Source: an uncultured Lachnospiraceae bacterium | Lineage (GTDB): Bacteria > Bacillota > Clostridia > Lachnospirales > Lachnospiraceae | DNA: 46,339 nt | Assembly (NCBI GenBank): GCA_946403075.1 | Contig: CAMIYN010000010.1 | Span: forward strand, 1-46,339 | Reading direction: 5' to 3' | Shown here: one piece after another, positions 43,214 through 46,339 of the stretch | Numbering within the stretch: the first letter of the stretch is position 1 | Layout: each line of letters starts with the position of its first letter | Program-made: the position numbers and the translations under genes | Notes under the pieces: model-generated | Told to the model about the DNA's origin: nothing | Database searches by the model: none | The model's input: only the letters and a program-made list of their open reading frames with translations

Positions 43214-44536
43214 ATGAATATCACAAAAGAGCAATATGAAGAAATCAAAAAACGTTCTGAGGGTTATAGAAAAGATATGACTCAATTTTTAAGAAACATT
43301 GTAAAATTCCCAGGAGAATCTTGTGGAGAGAAAGAACATGTACAAGTAATTGCTGATGAAATGAAAAAAGTTGGATTTGACGAAGTTGTCATTGACAAGA
43401 TGGGTAATGTAATAGGCTATATGGGGAAAGGTAGTAAAATCATAGCATTTGATGGACATATAGATACTGTAGGAATTGGAAATAAAGACAATTGGAAATT
43501 TGACCCATACACTGGATTTGAAGATGATGAATTCATCGGTGGTAGAGGCACATCAGACCAACTCGGTGGGACTGTATCTGCTGTATATGCTTGTAAAATA
43601 ATGAAGGAAATGAATTTAATTCCTGATGACATCAAAATAATGGTAGTAGGTTCAGTGCAAGAAGAAGATTGTGATGGTCTCTGTTGGCAATATATCATAA
43701 ATGAAGATAAAATAAAACCAATGTTTGTCGTATCAAGTGAGCCAACTGATGGTGGTATATATAGAGGACAAAGAGGTAGAATGGAAATAAGAGTAGATGT
43801 TAAAGGTATCTCTTGCCACGGTTCTGCACCTGAGAGAGGTGATAATGCTATTTATAAAATGGCTGATATTTTACAAGACATTAGAGCCCTAAATGAAAAC
43901 GGTGAAAATGATGAAATAAAAGGTTTAGTTAAAATGTTAAATCCAAAATTTAATAAAGAAGCAGAAGCTGCTAATTTCCTTGGTAGAGGAACTGTAACTG
44001 TATCACAAATCGGTTATACTTCACCAAGTAGATGTGCTGTTGCTGATGGTTGTTGGATTTCTCTTGATAGAAGAATGACTGCTGGTGAAACTTGGGAATC
44101 TTGTTTACAAGAAATAAGAGATTTACCTTCTTGCAAAAAATATGCAAAAGATGTAGAAGTTTCTATGTATAATTATGATTCTGCATCATACACTGGACTT
44201 GTATATCCAATTGAGTGCTACTTCCCTACTTGGTGGGTAAAAGAAGATCATCCAATCTGTAAAGCAATGCTTGAATCTTATCACAATCTATATGGAACTG
44301 AAAGAATAGGTAGCAAAAGTCAAATTGAAGCAAGAAAAAAGAGACCACTTCTTGATAAATGGACTTTCTCAACAAATGGTGTATCAATTATGGGTAGAAA
44401 TGGAATCCCAGTGATTGGATTTGGTCCTGGTGCTGAAGCACAAGCACATGCTCCAAATGAAGTAACATATAAAGATGATTTAGTAGTTTGCTGTGCAGTA
44501 TATGCTGCTCTCCCACTAAACTATGTAAATTTATAG
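43214..44536 (+). CDS. ygeY: YgeY family selenium-linked M20 hydrolase
   Basis: This 440-residue metallopeptidase-like enzyme has M20-family metal-site motifs: [41 protein letters not shown] and, at the end, [17 protein letters not shown]. YgeY is annotated as a selenium-metabolism-linked hydrolase in many genomes; the substrate is not firmly known. It may release diaminopropionate or act on a related carbamoyl or acyl compound before DpaL and YgeW. That path is inference. Confidence 0.92.
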   Translation: MNITKEQYEEIKKRSEGYRKDMTQFLRNIVKFPGESCGEKEHVQVIADEMKKVGFDEVVIDKMGNVIGYMGKGSKIIAFDGHIDTVGIGNKDNWKFDPYTGFEDDEFIGGRGTSDQLGGTVSAVYACKIMKEMNLIPDDIKIMVVGSVQEEDCDGLCWQYIINEDKIKPMFVVSSEPTDGGIYRGQRGRMEIRVDVKGISCHGSAPERGDNAIYKMADILQDIRALNENGENDEIKGLVKMLNPKFNKEAEAANFLGRGTVTVSQIGYTSPSRCAVADGCWISLDRRMTAGETWESCLQEIRDLPSCKKYAKDVEVSMYNYDSASYTGLVYPIECYFPTWWVKEDHPICKAMLESYHNLYGTERIGSKSQIEARKKRPLLDKWTFSTNGVSIMGRNGIPVIGFGPGAEAQAHAPNEVTYKDDLVVCCAVYAALPLNYVNL

Positions 44537-44538
44537 TC

Positions 44539-44754
44539 GTAGGGGCCGTAGGGGCGAAGTACCACGAGCCCGTAGCAATATAGTAGTGTTAGCCGTAGGG
44601 GCGAAGCATCGCGAGCCCTAAGCAAGATAGTAGAGTTAATTTGTAGGGGCCGTAGGGGCGAACCAGTGGGAGCCCGTTTGCAAGATAGTAGAGTTAATTT
44701 GTAGGGGCGAAGTACCACGAGCCCTTGACAATAGGGGCAAATATTTGCGAACCC
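44539..44754 (+). repeat. Intergenic repeat cluster between ygeY and ygeW, 5 copies
   Basis: Cores (opposite sense) are GTGGTAC, GCGATGC, CCACTGG and GTGGTAC, plus a worn last unit. Two copies are preceded by GTAGGGGCC stubs. If ygeX-Y-W form one transcript, this cluster is inside the message. The orientation follows the genes. Confidence 0.9.
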
Positions 44755-44801
44755 AACATATATTACAAAATATAAAAATTATAAAAGGAGAATAAATTAA
44801 T

Positions 44802-45995
44802 ATGACAAATTTTAATGATGCAATATCAAAACTTAATGAACTTGATTTCAAAAATATGTATAATGGAGATTTCTTTTTAACTTGGGATAAAACTGATGAT
44901 GAAATCAAAGCTGTATGGCAAGTTGCTGATGCTCTAAGAGCATTAAGAGAACAAAACATATCTACAAAGGTATTTGACTCAGGTCTTGGAATATCGCTAT
45001 TTAGAGATAATTCTACAAGAACAAGATTTTCTTTCGCTTCTGCTTGTAATTTATTGGGACTTGAAGTGCAAGATTTAGATGAAGGAAAATCACAAATAGC
45101 ACATGGAGAAACTGTTAGAGAAACTGCAAATATGATTTCTTTTATGGCAGATGTTATAGGTATAAGAGATGATATGTATATAGGGAAAGGTCATACTTAT
45201 CAAAAGGAAGTAGTTAATGCTGTAACACAAGGAAATAAAGATGGTGTGCTCGAGCAAAAACCAACTCTTGTAAACCTTCAATGTGATATCGACCACCCAA
45301 CACAATGTATGGCAGATGCTCTTCATGTTATACACGAATTTGGTGGTATAGAAAATTTAAAAGGTAAAAAAATTGCTATGACTTGGGCATACTCTCCATC
45401 TTATGGAAAGCCTTTATCAGTTCCACAAGGTGTTATAGGATTATTTAGTAGACTTGGTATGGAAGTAAGCCTTGCATATCCAGAAGGTTATGAAGTAATG
45501 CCAGAAGTTGTAGAAGTTGCTAAAAAGAATTCAGCTGCAACTGGTGGGAAATTAACTATATCAAATGATATGAAGGAGGCATTTAAAGATGCAGATATAG
45601 TATATCCAAAATCTTGGGCTCCATTTAAAGCAATGGAAAAGAGAACTATTCTCTATGGAAATGGTGATACAGATGGAATAAAAGCACTTGAAAAAGAATT
45701 ACTTGCCCAAAATGCAAAACATAAAGATTGGGCTTGCACAGAAGAAATGATGAAACTCACTAAAAATGGAAAAGCTCTATATATGCACTGCTTACCAGCA
45801 GATATCACAGGGGTTTCTTGTAAAGAAGGTGAGGTTGATGGTTCAGTATTTGATAGATATAGAGACCCATTATACAAGGAAGCAAGTTATAAACCATATG
45901 TAATAGCAGCAATGATATTCCTTGCAAAATTCAAAGACCCTGTAGCTACATTAAATGCTTTACAAAAAGAAGGCAAAAAAAGGGTGCATGAATAA
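44802..45995 (+). CDS. ygeW: Knotted carbamoyltransferase YgeW
   Basis: This 397-residue carbamoyltransferase of the YgeW type is longer than ornithine carbamoyltransferase (about 330). Carbamoyl-phosphate and fold motifs are FRDNSTRTRFSFASA, HGETVRETANMI, DIDHPTQCMADALHV and LYMHCLPADITG. Its natural substrate is not settled. In other bacteria it is grouped with ygeX and ygeY and selenium-dependent molybdenum hydroxylase genes. AAAGGAG lies before the start. A terminator follows at 46021-46050. Confidence 0.93.
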   Translation: MTNFNDAISKLNELDFKNMYNGDFFLTWDKTDDEIKAVWQVADALRALREQNISTKVFDSGLGISLFRDNSTRTRFSFASACNLLGLEVQDLDEGKSQIAHGETVRETANMISFMADVIGIRDDMYIGKGHTYQKEVVNAVTQGNKDGVLEQKPTLVNLQCDIDHPTQCMADALHVIHEFGGIENLKGKKIAMTWAYSPSYGKPLSVPQGVIGLFSRLGMEVSLAYPEGYEVMPEVVEVAKKNSAATGGKLTISNDMKEAFKDADIVYPKSWAPFKAMEKRTILYGNGDTDGIKALEKELLAQNAKHKDWACTEEMMKLTKNGKALYMHCLPADITGVSCKEGEVDGSVFDRYRDPLYKEASYKPYVIAAMIFLAKFKDPVATLNALQKEGKKRVHE

Positions 45996-46020
45996 TTAAA
46001 TAAAAAAATAAATATAATTA

Positions 46021-46050
46021 AAAACACATCTAATTTTATAGATGTGTTTT
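46021..46050 (+). terminator. Rho-independent terminator after ygeW
   Basis: The perfect 12-bp stem AAAACACATCTA / TAGATGTGTTTT has a 6-nt loop and T-run, 25 bp after the stop codon. Confidence 0.9.
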
Positions 46051-46087
46051 TTTAATCTATAAAAATATAATATTTTATTTATTTATT

Positions 46088-46339
46088 TATTAATTCAATC
46101 ATCACACCTATATATTGAATTAATTCTATTTAATGAATCAGTAGCTTTATCTAATGTTCGTTTCATACTATCTTCTGCATCTTTATTCATTTTATCTACT
46201 GTTTAATCTTTACTCAGACTTCACAACTATTAACATTATTAATATGAGTATCTCAAATAAATATAATCTCCACCTGCATTTTTATTTAAATCTCCATAAT
46301 TTTTACTATCTCTTTTTGTAGTGGTATAAGTTCTTGTTA
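46088..46339 (-). pseudogene. Fragment related to the giant secreted protein C-terminus
   Basis: Reading from the right edge on the minus strand, 46337-46239 encodes DSKNYGDLNKNAGGDYIYL, which matches modules of the 2155-residue protein (VDLNSRAGGNYIYLMG and VDLNDGAQGDYLYLVY). It then stops, with further pieces in other frames (DTHINNVNSCEV; VDKMNKDAEDSMKRTLDKAT). The frame breaks point to decay, but the gene continues beyond the window and cannot be fully judged. Confidence 0.5.

Overview
The window looks like chromosome from a low-GC, Gram-positive anaerobe of the Clostridia type. I would not name a species. The signs are AT-rich codon use, strong AGGAGG ribosome-binding sites, a type III glutamine synthetase, a cyclic-di-AMP receptor, an L10 leader RNA, selenocysteine decoding, and an Mrp/Mbh-type cation antiporter. 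No tRNA, rRNA, CRISPR array, phage or transposase gene was seen.

Layout. 1-690: a 47-bp tandem repeat array and a terminator. 691-2115: a DUF1576-like membrane protein. 2473-12287 (minus): one long operon, mobA then mrpE, mrpF, mrpG, mbhD, a fused mbhE-mrpB, mrpC, and four large MrpD/NuoL-type subunits. 12676-15504 (plus): def and a type III glutamine synthetase. 15509-22975 (minus): a single-span membrane protein and a 2155-residue secreted protein with InlB-type repeats. 23262-24035 and 38188-39072 (minus): two secreted paralogues with an almost identical N-terminus and unrelated C-termini. 24189-24884: a decayed ORF6N-domain gene. 25138-31693 (minus): rlmD, tex, an ABC-F ATPase, a c-di-AMP receptor and a VanZ-like protein. 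32221-32897: two XRE regulators. 33055-37325: a selenium block (cysteine desulfurase; yedE, yedF, DUF3343, selD), in which selD has an in-frame UGA and a SECIS hairpin. 39952-40823 (minus): rplJ-rplL with L10 leader. 41280-45995 (plus): a YheO-like regulator with dpaL(ygeX), ygeY and ygeW. The right edge holds a broken relative of the giant protein's C-terminus.

How the genes work together. The selenium block should make selenophosphate. The ygeXYW genes are linked to selenium metabolism in other bacteria, so both blocks and mobA fit an organism with selenium-dependent molybdenum enzymes. That link is inference, because no such enzyme lies in the window. The Mrp-like operon should exchange Na+ and H+ across the membrane.

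The most unusual feature is non-coding. A GTAGGGGCGAA-N7-GAGCCC repeat occurs about 50 times in 12 intergenic clusters, often at an exact 47-bp period. Its 7-nt core varies in a paired way (GC..GC, GT..AC, CC..GG), which points to a conserved hairpin. A second, MITE-like element of about 109 bp with inverted ends occurs at least six times. Several surface-protein genes carry simple-sequence tracts where slippage could switch expression: (AT)10 inside a promoter, and G8 at the ribosome-binding site.
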